A DNA stretch of 64,000 nt, from assembly GCA_031411695.1 (NCBI GenBank), contig JANOBO010000155.1, positions 7,375-71,374 of the forward strand, written 5' to 3'. The notes below the pieces were generated by a model that saw only the letters and a list, made by a program, of their open reading frames with translations, had not been told where the DNA came from and did no database searches. Shown one piece after another: positions 7,551 through 15,943 of this stretch (position 1 is the first letter of the stretch; each line of letters starts with the position of its first letter). Origin of the DNA: JAIBCL01 sp031411695. GTDB taxonomy: Bacteria > Verrucomicrobiota > Verrucomicrobiia > Verrucomicrobiales > Verrucomicrobiaceae. The position numbers and the translations under genes were made by a program.

Positions 7551-9101
7551 TCAGCGCCGCCACTGGTACATCCAGCGCTCGGAGATGGCGCGGGTGTCTT
7601 GTTTGAGTTCGCAGGAGAGTTCCAGGAGATGGGTCTTCTCGGGGATGTCGAGCTTGAAGAAGGCGCGCCAGCCGCCGGTCTCTGGGTTGGCCATGACGCG
7701 CTTGTCCGCGACCTTCGCATCGCCGGCGGCGATGGTGACGTCGATGCCGGGTATCCAATCCTTCGGTGGCGGCGGGGTGATGTTTCCTTTGGCGAAATCG
7801 ATGACGTAAAGGTGGTCGTCTGATTTCATTGCGAGCCCGCGGCGGGTGGCGATGACGCGCGAGAGGGTGCCGGGGAAATGTTCCTCAAGCCAGGAGAGAC
7901 GGTACTCGAAGCTGAGCGGCTCGGCGGGGCTGGCGGGGATTTTTTCAGGCTGGAAAAAGGTGACGACGTTATCCCATGTCTCCTCGCCGGTGGGGATCTC
8001 GATGAGTGTGACCGAGCCTTTGTCGAAGCCGCGGATGGGCTCCACCCAGACGGCGGGGCGGCGATGATACACGGCTTCGAGATCCTGGAAGTTCTTGAAG
8101 TCGCGGTCGCGCTCGGCAAGGCCAAAGCCCTTGAGCTTGTCGGCCTTCATGATGCTGAGGCGGAGATCCTTGCTGACATCGAGCGGGCGCCAGATGGCGG
8201 GGCCGTCTTCGATCTCGATTTGCAGGCCGTCGGAATCGTGGACCTCGGGGCGGAAGTCATCAGGCTTCGGGTGGGAGTTCTCGCCGTACCAAAACATGCT
8301 GGAGAAGGGGGCGATGCCGAGCGTCTTCACGGGCCGCCGCATGTAGAGGGTGCCTTTGACGAACATCTCGGTGGTCTTCCCGGGCATGGCGTCAAAGGAG
8401 TAGGCGCCGGTGACGCTGGGGCCGTCGAGCAGGGCGTGGACCTTGAAGAATTTATCGCCGGGCGCGGGCTTCTGAAACCAGAAGTGGGTGAAGTCGGGGA
8501 ACTCCTCGGGCTCACCGCCGATGGTGTTGATGGCGACGCCGCGCGCGGAGACGCCGAGGCCGAGCTCGGTGGTGCAGGCACGGTAGTAGCTGGCGCCCAT
8601 GAAGACCATGAACTCGAAGCGGCGGCCGAGCAGGGCGTTCGGCGCCATGACACGGAAGCCGGTAAAGCCGGTGGGGTAGCGCACATCGGGCGGCAGCGGC
8701 AGATCGTGATAATTGAATAACGCGGGATCAAATGGGATGGGCTTTGCGATGCCAGCGGCGCCGAGATCGAAGAAGCTGACCGTCTTCTTGAACATCCAGC
8801 CGGGATGGAAGAAATCGAGCTGGTAGGTGGTGCCGTCCGGGCCGTAAAGCGAGTGCTCCTCACGGAAGCGGATCTTGCGGTGGCCGTCGTACTCAAGCTT
8901 GTCGAAGAAGGGATGGAGCGCGGAGGACGGGGCGACGTAGGGCTTCAACGCGAGGGCGGCGGCGTATGTATCGAGCGTGGCGAAATCACACACGTCCTTG
9001 AGTTCCACGCCGCGCGCGTGCCCGGCCACTACGGCGAGGAGTGCAAGGCGGATAGCGCGCGCTAGGGTGCGACGAAAAGATCTGAGGAATGGGCTGAACA
9101 T
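7551..9101 (-). CDS. opgG: Periplasmic glucan biosynthesis protein OpgG/MdoG
   Basis: 516 residues from the ATG of MFSPFLRSF, followed by a signal peptide (RRTLARAIRLALLAVVAG-HARG). The body matches the OpgG family: FREEHSLYGPDGTTYQLDFF, NALLGRRFEFMVFMGASYYR, and the FSSMFWYGENSHPKPDDFRP and DSDGLQIEIEDGPAIWRPL blocks. OpgG acts in the periplasm in making osmoregulated glucans, usually together with the OpgH glucosyltransferase; no opgH is visible here. The upstream in-frame extension lacks a signal-like start and overlaps the cysN end, so it was not used. Confidence 0.93.
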   Translation of the reverse strand: MFSPFLRSFRRTLARAIRLALLAVVAGHARGVELKDVCDFATLDTYAAALALKPYVAPSSALHPFFDKLEYDGHRKIRFREEHSLYGPDGTTYQLDFFHPGWMFKKTVSFFDLGAAGIAKPIPFDPALFNYHDLPLPPDVRYPTGFTGFRVMAPNALLGRRFEFMVFMGASYYRACTTELGLGVSARGVAINTIGGEPEEFPDFTHFWFQKPAPGDKFFKVHALLDGPSVTGAYSFDAMPGKTTEMFVKGTLYMRRPVKTLGIAPFSSMFWYGENSHPKPDDFRPEVHDSDGLQIEIEDGPAIWRPLDVSKDLRLSIMKADKLKGFGLAERDRDFKNFQDLEAVYHRRPAVWVEPIRGFDKGSVTLIEIPTGEETWDNVVTFFQPEKIPASPAEPLSFEYRLSWLEEHFPGTLSRVIATRRGLAMKSDDHLYVIDFAKGNITPPPPKDWIPGIDVTIAAGDAKVADKRVMANPETGGWRAFFKLDIPEKTHLLELSCELKQDTRAISERWMYQWRR

Positions 9102-9262
9102 GGGGTGCGGGAAGGTGCTATGGAGACGAAGGGAGTCAACCCGCCGGAGCGTGCGCCGGGGGCGTTGATGCGAGGCTGAGACTGATCGGGCAGTGAAGCG
9201 GATCGGATGCCACTGCCGCACGAATCGCGCCGGCGGCATCTTTTGCTCCGCGAGGCGATGCA

Positions 9263-10579
9263 TCAAATGGCGAACTCGGCGTCCTCCTCGACCGGAGCCG
9301 GGACGGGCCCGATGATCATGCCGGCGGCGACGGTGTTATTCGTCTGCTCGTCGATGAGGACAAAGCTGCCGGTGATGCGGTTCTTCGCATATGGATCGAA
9401 AAACAGCGGCTGGGAGCAGTGGATGCGGATGCAGCCGATCTCGTTCATGGAGAACTCAGGATTGTCGCGCTGTTTTTCCAGCGTGGAGATATCGACCTTG
9501 TAGCGCACGTCGGAGATGACGGCGCGCACCTCGCGCGTGGTGTGGCGCAGGTAGTAGCGGCCGCGCGGCTTCATTTTCTTTTCGGTGAACCAGCAGATCA
9601 TGGCCTCGATCTCCTGGCTCGACTGCGGCGGATGGTCCGACTTTGCGATGAGGTCCCCGCGGCTGATGTCGATCTCGTCGGCGACGGTGAAGGAATAGGA
9701 GAGCGTCGGCTCGGTCTCCTCCTTGTCGCCATCAGCGGTGTGGATGGCGGTGATCTTTGTCTTCAAATTCGCTGGATACGCGATGACTTCGTCACCGACA
9801 CGAAACGTGCCGCTGGCGACACGACCGGCGTAGCCACGGAAATCGTGATATTGCTCCGACATCGGGCGGATGACCCATTGAACAGGGAAGCGGGACTCGT
9901 GGTGCGTCTCGCCCAGGTTCACCTGCACCGTTTCAAGATGCTCGAGAAACACCGGGCCGGTGTACCAGGGCATGTGCTCGGAGCGATCCACGACATTGTC
10001 ACCATTCAGCGCGCTCATGGGTATGCAGGTGATGGAGAGCGGATTGTCGAGCCCGGCGGCAAATGCGAGATACTCGCTGACGATGGAGTCATAGACGGCC
10101 TGGTCGTAATCGACGAGATCCATCTTGTTCACGGCGAGCACGACGTGACTGATGCGCAGCAAGCTGGCGAGATAGGAGTGCCGCTTCGTCTGCTCGATCA
10201 CGCCCTGGCGCGCATCGACAAGGATGATAGCGAGGTCGGCGGTCGAAGCTCCCGTGACCATGTTCCGCGTGTATTGCACATGCCCCGGTGTGTCGGCGAT
10301 GATGAACTTCCGCTTCGGCGTGGCGAAGTAGCGGTAGGCCACATCAATCGTGATCCCCTGCTCGCGCTCGGCGCGCAGGCCGTCGGTGAGCAGCGCCAGA
10401 TTCACATGCGCATCACCGCGGCGCTTCGAGGATTCTTCAACGGCGAGAAGCTGGTCTTCAAAGATCGACTTCGAGTCGTAGAGCAGGCGGCCGATGAGCG
10501 TGCTCTTGCCATCATCGACGGAGCCGGCGGTGGTGAAGCGGAGGAGTGAGGATTCGGAGGGGTTTACGAGGAGGTCCAT
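9263..10579 (-). CDS. cysN: Sulfate adenylyltransferase subunit 1 (GTPase)
   Basis: 438 residues. GTPase motifs: GSVDDGKST (19-27, P-loop), DTPGH (96-100) and NKMD (151-154), then EF-Tu-like beta-barrel domains. CysN hydrolyses GTP to drive CysD formation of APS from ATP and sulfate. The protein ends without a CysC (APS kinase) extension. It is the last gene of the leftward sulfate-assimilation operon, separated from cysD by a VapBC pair. Confidence 0.96.
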   Translation of the reverse strand: MDLLVNPSESSLLRFTTAGSVDDGKSTLIGRLLYDSKSIFEDQLLAVEESSKRRGDAHVNLALLTDGLRAEREQGITIDVAYRYFATPKRKFIIADTPGHVQYTRNMVTGASTADLAIILVDARQGVIEQTKRHSYLASLLRISHVVLAVNKMDLVDYDQAVYDSIVSEYLAFAAGLDNPLSITCIPMSALNGDNVVDRSEHMPWYTGPVFLEHLETVQVNLGETHHESRFPVQWVIRPMSEQYHDFRGYAGRVASGTFRVGDEVIAYPANLKTKITAIHTADGDKEETEPTLSYSFTVADEIDISRGDLIAKSDHPPQSSQEIEAMICWFTEKKMKPRGRYYLRHTTREVRAVISDVRYKVDISTLEKQRDNPEFSMNEIGCIRIHCSQPLFFDPYAKNRITGSFVLIDEQTNNTVAAGMIIGPVPAPVEEDAEFAI

Positions 10580-10624
10580 GGTGACTGGCTGCGATAGAGA
10601 ATGAATGTGAAGCTCGAAGTGAGA

Positions 10625-11005
10625 TCAGGGTTTCTGATATGGCGCGATCACTTTTGCCAGCATCGGGAAGTGGCGGGTGTTCAAGGTCTTCAACGTTAGG
10701 TCGTAGCGCTCAGCGGTGGCGGCGATGAGGCAATCGTCTAGGCCGCTGCCGTGAGATAGCTTGAAAGCTTGGCGGAAAAGACCTCCGCTCACGGCGATTT
10801 CAATGTCCACATCAAGGACGACGAGCTCATCAACGAGCGCTTCGAGCGCCATGCGTTCGTTGCCGTCACGCACGCCCTGGTAAAGCTCAGCAACGGTGAT
10901 GACCGAGGTGTAGTTGTTGGGTCTGTCGCCGTCCAGCGCCAGCCTGGCCTCGGGCAACCCACGGAGATAGTCGATTAAAACATCGGTGTCGAAGATCGCT
11001 GCCAT
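10625..11005 (-). CDS. vapC: PIN-domain toxin, VapC-type RNase
   Basis: 126 residues from the ATG of MAAIFDTDVLIDYLRG, four bases after the antitoxin stop. PIN-domain acidic residues are in place: Asp6 (FDTDVL), Glu40 (TVAELYQG) and Asp90/91 (GSGLDDCLIAATA), with TLNTRHF near the end. VapC toxins are Mg-dependent endoribonucleases, often cleaving tRNA. The longer upstream frame overlaps the antitoxin and is not used. Confidence 0.9.
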   Translation of the reverse strand: MAAIFDTDVLIDYLRGLPEARLALDGDRPNNYTSVITVAELYQGVRDGNERMALEALVDELVVLDVDIEIAVSGGLFRQAFKLSHGSGLDDCLIAATAERYDLTLKTLNTRHFPMLAKVIAPYQKP

Positions 11006-11009
11006 GATT

Positions 11010-11243
11010 TTAGTAGCGGCTGCCCTGGTCGCGATCTTTGCGATAGTCGGGGATGTCTGGATGGTTCTTCCACATGCCGAAGGCGGCATCCATGCGCTTG
11101 CGCCGACGTTCAACGCGGTCAAACACAACGTAGGCGGTTATGGCGTCGTGAAGAACTTTTTCTTTGTCGATGCCGAGGAAGGCCGCGACTTTTTCAAGCT
11201 CGGCAAACTCTTGTTCCGTGAGTTGTACTTCGGTTTTGATCAT
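11010..11243 (-). CDS. Antitoxin of the VapBC-type pair
   Basis: 77 residues: MIKTEVQLTEQEFAELEKVA, a helix-rich region (FLGIDKEKVLHDAITAYVVF) and a basic, flexible tail. Position just upstream of the PIN gene and small acidic/basic layout fit a VapB-like antitoxin that binds both DNA and toxin. The pair would be expected to autoregulate from a promoter just upstream, in the 31-base gap to cysD, or be read from the cys operon. Confidence 0.75.
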   Translation of the reverse strand: MIKTEVQLTEQEFAELEKVAAFLGIDKEKVLHDAITAYVVFDRVERRRKRMDAAFGMWKNHPDIPDYRKDRDQGSRY

Positions 11244-11274
11244 GACGTGCGGAGATTAGCACAAGTGCCTCATT

Positions 11275-12180
11275 TTAGAAATACCCTTCCTTCTTCCGGT
11301 CCTCCATCGCGGTCTCGCTGCGCTTGTCATCGGCGCGGGTGCCGCGCTCGGTTTGCCTGGCGGCGGCGACTTCGGCGACGACTTCGTCAATGGTGCTGGC
11401 GGTGCTCTCGACCGCGCCCGTGCAAGTGGCATCGCCGACGGTGCGGAAGCGGATGGTCATCTCCTTGACCTTGGATTTCTCTTCGTCGAGCAACTGGATG
11501 AAGCCGGTTTCGGCATCGAGAAGCTGGCCGTGGCGGTCAATGATCTTCCGCTGATGCGTGAAGTAGAGGCTGGGCAGCGGAATCTTCTCCTGGCGGATGT
11601 ACTGCCACACGTCCATCTCGGTCCAGTTGCTGAGCGGGAAGACGCGGAAGTGCTCGCCGAACTGTTTGCGGCCATTGAAGATGTTCCAGAGTTCGGGACG
11701 CTGGTTCTTTGGATCCCATTGGCCGAACTGATCTCGGTGGGAGAAGAATCGTTCCTTGGCGCGCGCCTTCTCCTCGTCGCGCCGACCACCGCCCAGGCAG
11801 GCGTCGAACTGGTGTTCTTCGATGGTGTCTAGCAGGGTGACGGTCTGCAGTTTGTTGCGGCTGGCGTTGTGCCCTTTCTCTTCAGTGACGCGGCCTTCGG
11901 CGATGCTTTTCTCGACGCTGCCGACGACAAGATCGGCGTGGATCTCCTTCGCGAACCAATCGCGATAAGTCATGGCCTCGGGGAAATTATGTCCGGTGTC
12001 GATGTGAAGCAGCGGGAGCGGCAAGCGCGCGGGATGAAACGCCTTCCGCGCGAGCCAAGCCATGATGATGGAGTCCTTGCCGCCGGAAAAGAGCAACGCA
12101 GGCTTTTGAAACTGCGCGGCGGTTTCACGCAGAACGTAGATCGCCTCGGATTCCAGGTATTGAAGATGAGTGAGGGCCAT
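11275..12180 (-). CDS. cysD: Sulfate adenylyltransferase subunit 2
   Basis: 301 residues, normal length for CysD. PP-loop ATP pyrophosphatase motif SGGKDS (32-37), HIDTGHNFPEAMTYRD, and the CLGGGRRDEEKARAKERFFS and NWTEMDVWQYI blocks. It catalyses ATP + sulfate to APS with the help of CysN. The start was set at the ATG of MALTHLQYLE; the much longer open frame upstream is antisense noise through tauE and cysH. Confidence 0.96.
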   Translation of the reverse strand: MALTHLQYLESEAIYVLRETAAQFQKPALLFSGGKDSIIMAWLARKAFHPARLPLPLLHIDTGHNFPEAMTYRDWFAKEIHADLVVGSVEKSIAEGRVTEEKGHNASRNKLQTVTLLDTIEEHQFDACLGGGRRDEEKARAKERFFSHRDQFGQWDPKNQRPELWNIFNGRKQFGEHFRVFPLSNWTEMDVWQYIRQEKIPLPSLYFTHQRKIIDRHGQLLDAETGFIQLLDEEKSKVKEMTIRFRTVGDATCTGAVESTASTIDEVVAEVAAARQTERGTRADDKRSETAMEDRKKEGYF

Positions 12181-12209
12181 GAGAAGAAAAAGTGGCGCGG
12201 AGGTTAGGT

Positions 12210-12959
12210 TCAAAGGAGATGGAAAGCCACGAGCAGATTGCGTGTGCTGAGGCACACGATGAGCACGCCGACGAACACCATGAAAGGCTTCATCGGAATC
12301 CGCTTGGAAAGCCAGGCCGCGAGCGGGGCGGCGCACACGCCACCGAGGGCGAGGCCGATGATGATGGGCCAATGCGTGAAGCCGAGCGTGAAGAAAAACG
12401 TGGCCGATGCCGCGAGGGTGACAAAGAACTCGACCGCGTTCACGCTGCCGACGGTGAAGCGGACGTTGTTTCCACGCGCGATGAGATTTGAGGCGACGAT
12501 GGGCCCCCATCCGCCGCCGCCTATCGCATCGACAAATGCGCCGATAAAACCGAGCGGCGCGAGATAGCTGGTCACGTTGCGCGCGGGCACCTGCTTGAAT
12601 GCCTTCGCGATGATGACGAGACCCATGATGATGAGATAGCCTGAAATGTAGGGCTTCAGCGCATCGCCAGGGAAGGACGAGAGGATGTAGGCGCCGATGA
12701 CGGCACCGATCACCGCCGGGACCAGAAGCCGGCGAAACAAAAACTTGTCCACGTTGCCAAACGCATGATGCGACATCGCCGAGGCGCCCGTGGTGAAACA
12801 TTCCGCAGCATGGACCGTGGCGCTCGTCGCGGCTGGAGGAACACCGAACGAGATGAGCAAGGACGACGCGGTCACGCCATAGGCCATGCCCAGCGCGCCA
12901 TCGATGACCTGCGCGACGAAGCCCGCGAGCACATAATAGAAAAAGTGGTCCGGAAACAT
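12210..12959 (-). CDS. TauE/SafE-family sulfite or sulfate transporter
   Basis: 249 residues from the ATG of MFPDHFFYYVLAG, mostly hydrophobic with about eight predicted helices. Typical repeats of the family: GALGMAYGVTASSLLISFGV near the N-terminus and FIGAFVDAIGGGGWGPIVAS at the start of the second half. Because it sits between cysH and cysD, it probably moves sulfate, sulfite or another sulfur oxyanion across the inner membrane. Direction of transport cannot be read from sequence. Confidence 0.9.
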   Translation of the reverse strand: MFPDHFFYYVLAGFVAQVIDGALGMAYGVTASSLLISFGVPPAATSATVHAAECFTTGASAMSHHAFGNVDKFLFRRLLVPAVIGAVIGAYILSSFPGDALKPYISGYLIIMGLVIIAKAFKQVPARNVTSYLAPLGFIGAFVDAIGGGGWGPIVASNLIARGNNVRFTVGSVNAVEFFVTLAASATFFFTLGFTHWPIIIGLALGGVCAAPLAAWLSKRIPMKPFMVFVGVLIVCLSTRNLLVAFHLL

Positions 12960-12976
12960 CGTCGGCGCGCGGAGTG

Positions 12977-13636
12977 CTAGATCGAATAGTTCGTCGTGAG
13001 GGGCGCGTGCAGGCCGCACTCATGCTTCTCGTCGCCCTTCGCCGGATCGTAGTAGGTGCGCTCGTCCGGGAGATGATGCTCCGCAAGGTAGGCGTCCATT
13101 TCCGCGGCACTCCAGTCGAGGATCGGGTTGACCTTCAGGCAGTTGAACTTCGCGTCCCACATCACCGTCCGCAGTGACGCGGCGCGCTGGGGATTCTGCT
13201 CCTTGCGCAACGCGGTGATCCACACTTTGGGAGCCAGCTCCCTCATGCCACGCTCGAATGGTTCGAGCTTCATGATGCGGCTGAACGACTCGACCCGCGC
13301 CACTTCATCCGGCATCGGGATCTGACCACCATTGACCGCGAGCCAATGCGCCGAGGTCATCAATGGGAGATAGGCCTTTAAGTTGAGCCCGAGCGCCTCG
13401 CGGCACTTCTCGGCAAAGCGATACGTCTCGGGGAGATTCGTGCCGTGATCGACCCACAGTGCGGGGATGTCCGGTAAGGCGGCCGTCGCCATGTGCAGGA
13501 TGATCGCCTCATATGGACGGAAGTTTGTGGTGACGATCGCGCCACCCTTGCCCTCGGCCACCGCCCAGCGGGTGATCTCTTGAGCGGATAGGCCTTCGAG
13601 CCCTTCTAGGATGATGTCGATTTGAGTGGGAGACAT
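12977..13636 (-). CDS. cysH: Phosphoadenylyl-sulfate reductase-type CysH
   Basis: 219 residues. Features: VDHGTNLPETYRFAE, ALRKEQNPQRA, KVNPILDWS and the C-terminal catalytic ECGLH (206-210, Cys207). The paired cysteines (CC...CxxC) that bind the iron-sulfur cluster in APS reductases are absent, since only Cys78, Cys166 and Cys207 are present. This points to a PAPS-using enzyme, which would need an APS kinase (CysC) not seen in this window. First gene of the operon cysH-tauE-cysD-vapBC-cysN. Confidence 0.93.
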   Translation of the reverse strand: MSPTQIDIILEGLEGLSAQEITRWAVAEGKGGAIVTTNFRPYEAIILHMATAALPDIPALWVDHGTNLPETYRFAEKCREALGLNLKAYLPLMTSAHWLAVNGGQIPMPDEVARVESFSRIMKLEPFERGMRELAPKVWITALRKEQNPQRAASLRTVMWDAKFNCLKVNPILDWSAAEMDAYLAEHHLPDERTYYDPAKGDEKHECGLHAPLTTNYSI

Positions 13637-13664
13637 GGGGCGCGCAAGATTGACCTAATTCCCC

Positions 13665-13688
13665 ATCTGTAAAGTATGAAATACAGAT
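13665..13688. promoter_or_regulatory. 7-bp inverted repeat, candidate operator between cysH and lysA
   Basis: ATCTGTA-N10-TACAGAT is a perfect inverted repeat with an AT-rich spacer, unlike the surrounding GC-rich sequence. It lies 28 bases upstream of the cysH start in the divergent cysH/lysA region. On the plus strand it overlaps a promoter-like TTGACC (13650-13655) and TATGAA (13675-13680). Spacing resembles sites of winged-helix dimeric regulators, but the regulator cannot be named. Confidence 0.35.
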
Positions 13689-13783
13689 TTTGGCGATGCC
13701 TTGCGGATGACGGAATCCCACCCGACGAGGTTTCCCCCGCAGTGTTGCGCTCATCGTCTTCTCTGCTATCTAACGCCCCTCTT

Positions 13784-15100
13784 ATGCACAGTTTCCGCTA
13801 CATCCAAGGCCGCCTCCATGCGGAAAGCGTCGATCTCGGCCAGCTCGCCGACCGGCACAACACACCGCTTTACGTGTACAGCAGCGCCACGATCCGCGAT
13901 CACTTCACGCGTCTGGACAGCGCGCTCGACAGGCTGGATCACATGATCTGCTACGCGGTGAAGGCAAACTCGAATCTTGCCATCCTCAATCTCATCGCGT
14001 CACAAGGCGGCGGGTTTGACATCGTCTCTGGAGGCGAGCTTTTCCGGGTGCTTCAGGCGGGTGGAAACGCGGCACACTGCACCTTTGCCGGAGTGGGCAA
14101 GACGCGGCCGGAGATCGAGTATGCGCTGCGGGAGGGCATCTATTGCTTCAATGCCGAATCCGAAGCCGAGCTGCGCTTCATCGATCAAATCGCGGGTGAG
14201 CTTGGCAAGAGGGCGCCCGTTGCGGTGCGGGTGAATCCGAACGTCGATGCGAAGACGCACGCGAAGATCACCACAGGCAAGAAGGAGAACAAATTCGGCA
14301 TTGAGTTCGATCACATCGCGCAGGTGTATGAGATGATCGCCACGGAGTGCCCGAACCTCGAGATCAAAGGGCTGCAGATGCACATCGGCTCGCAACTCAC
14401 CAGCGTCGATCCGTTTGTCGAGGCGGTGGAGAAGGTCATCCCGCTCGTCCAAGCGGTGAAGGAAAAGCATGGCATCAAGTTCTTCAGCATCGGCGGAGGC
14501 ATCGGCATCGTTTACAAAAATAGCCTCGATTCCGGCGAGGCGGAGTGGTGGTCGCGCGAGGGCAATGAGTCCCACCCGCTCACCATCCAGGCCTACGCGG
14601 ACGCCGTCGTGCCCCTGCTCGAGCCGCTAGGCCTCCGCATCCTGTGCGAGCCCGGCCGCTTCATGGTCGGCAATGCCGGCGCGCTCGTGACGAAGGTGCT
14701 CTTCGAGAAAAAAGGCGCGGCAAAGAGTTTCGTCATTGTCGATGCCGGCATGAATGACCTCATCCGGCCGACACTCTACGAAGGCTGGCACCAGATCGCT
14801 CCCGTCACGATGCCCACCTCCGCCGAGACGCATCGCGCGGACATCGTCGGACCCATTTGCGAGACCGGCGATTTCCTCGCGCAAGACCGCGATCTCCCGC
14901 CCGTGAGCGAGGGCGATTATCTCGCCGTGCTCAGCGCCGGCGCGTATGGCTTCAGCATGGCGTCAAACTACAACTCCCGCCCCCTCGCCGCCGAAGTCCT
15001 CGTCGATGGGAAGGAAGCCCACCTCGTGCGCGAGCGCCAGTCTCTCGAAGACCTCATCCGCGGCGAGCATGTGCCGCTGGACCAGAAGGAGACCGCGTAG
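13784..15100 (+). CDS. lysA: Diaminopimelate decarboxylase
   Basis: 438 residues from the ATG of MHSFRYIQGRLH. Fold-type III PLP enzyme: PLP lysine in CYAVKANSN (Lys60), His in MHIGSQL, glycine loop SIGGGIGI, EPGRF and the CETGDFLAQDR active-site cysteine motif. It converts meso-diaminopimelate to lysine, the last step of lysine synthesis. The frame is open back to 13676, but that part lies in the divergent promoter region. Confidence 0.96.
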   Translation: MHSFRYIQGRLHAESVDLGQLADRHNTPLYVYSSATIRDHFTRLDSALDRLDHMICYAVKANSNLAILNLIASQGGGFDIVSGGELFRVLQAGGNAAHCTFAGVGKTRPEIEYALREGIYCFNAESEAELRFIDQIAGELGKRAPVAVRVNPNVDAKTHAKITTGKKENKFGIEFDHIAQVYEMIATECPNLEIKGLQMHIGSQLTSVDPFVEAVEKVIPLVQAVKEKHGIKFFSIGGGIGIVYKNSLDSGEAEWWSREGNESHPLTIQAYADAVVPLLEPLGLRILCEPGRFMVGNAGALVTKVLFEKKGAAKSFVIVDAGMNDLIRPTLYEGWHQIAPVTMPTSAETHRADIVGPICETGDFLAQDRDLPPVSEGDYLAVLSAGAYGFSMASNYNSRPLAAEVLVDGKEAHLVRERQSLEDLIRGEHVPLDQKETA

Positions 15101-15193
15101 CCTGTGAGTCTCGCCCCGAACTCCTCCATTACAGACATACCGGCTTGAAGCCCGGCGATTTGTAGGGCACACATTCGTTTCATTTTTCGCTTC

Positions 15194-15919
15194 ATGAAAA
15201 AGCCCCCCTTCACCTCGCTCATCCTCGCGCTCGGCATCCTGCTTGGCCTTTTCTCCGGCATCGCCGCCGCGCAATCCGAATACATCATCGTCAGCGGCGG
15301 CCCCGCTCTCCGGCAGTGGGAGAATCTGCGCAAGAGCGGCGAGCAGCACGACCGCTGGTGGGGAAACTTTGCGCGCACGGCGCGCGTCCGCCTTGAGGAA
15401 GTGCAAAAGCAGCAGCCGCCCGGCACCATCATCACCTGGCTCGTTTATCGCGATGCCTATTTGCGCCGCGCAGGTGAGGACAGACAGCCGCTCACCAGCA
15501 ACGTCGAGTCCGTGCGCGACAAGTACAACATCCGCCTCGTCTGGTTCCGCACCGGTGACGACGTCATCAACTACATCAACAGCGGCATGAACCGCAGCCG
15601 GAACAAGATTTCAGGGTTCGAGTACTTCGGCCACTCGAACAAGTTCTGCTTCATGTTCGACTACAGCTCGGACATCTACGGTGTCTCATCCTCGTGGCTG
15701 CACGAGGCCGACCTCAGAAAGATCCATCGCGGTTCCTTCGCCAAGAACGCCCTCTGTCAGAGTTGGGGCTGCCACACGGGCGAGAGCATGAGCACCTTTT
15801 GGAAAAAGGCCACCGGTGTCCCCATGATCGGTGCCTTTGGCAAGACCAACTACTCCGACATGCATCTGCGCGGCTGGCGCGTCGGCCTCTCTCCCGGTGC
15901 CCACTGGCGCAAAGGTTAA
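15194..15919 (+). CDS. Secreted protein of unknown family with a His/Cys pair
   Basis: 241 residues with a signal peptide (ILALGILLGLFSGIAAA-QS). The mature part alternates predicted strands and helices. One strand ends in FEYFGHSN (His147) and a later one in CQSWGCHTGESM (Cys188, Cys193). A His after one core strand and a Cys-Gly context after the next resembles caspase/clan CD peptidases and CHAT domains, so a secreted cysteine peptidase fold is a reasonable guess, unproven. It sits between lysA and bioB, 24 bases before bioB, and may be co-transcribed with it. Confidence 0.6.
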   Translation: MKKPPFTSLILALGILLGLFSGIAAAQSEYIIVSGGPALRQWENLRKSGEQHDRWWGNFARTARVRLEEVQKQQPPGTIITWLVYRDAYLRRAGEDRQPLTSNVESVRDKYNIRLVWFRTGDDVINYINSGMNRSRNKISGFEYFGHSNKFCFMFDYSSDIYGVSSSWLHEADLRKIHRGSFAKNALCQSWGCHTGESMSTFWKKATGVPMIGAFGKTNYSDMHLRGWRVGLSPGAHWRKG

Positions 15920-15943
15920 CCCGCACCCCACCACGCCGCCCTC

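Noticed and set aside
12181..13110. 611-codon frame extending cysD upstream
   Set aside because: The extension is antisense-like, Arg/His-rich reading through tauE and cysH; real CysD starts at 12180 with MALTHLQYLE.
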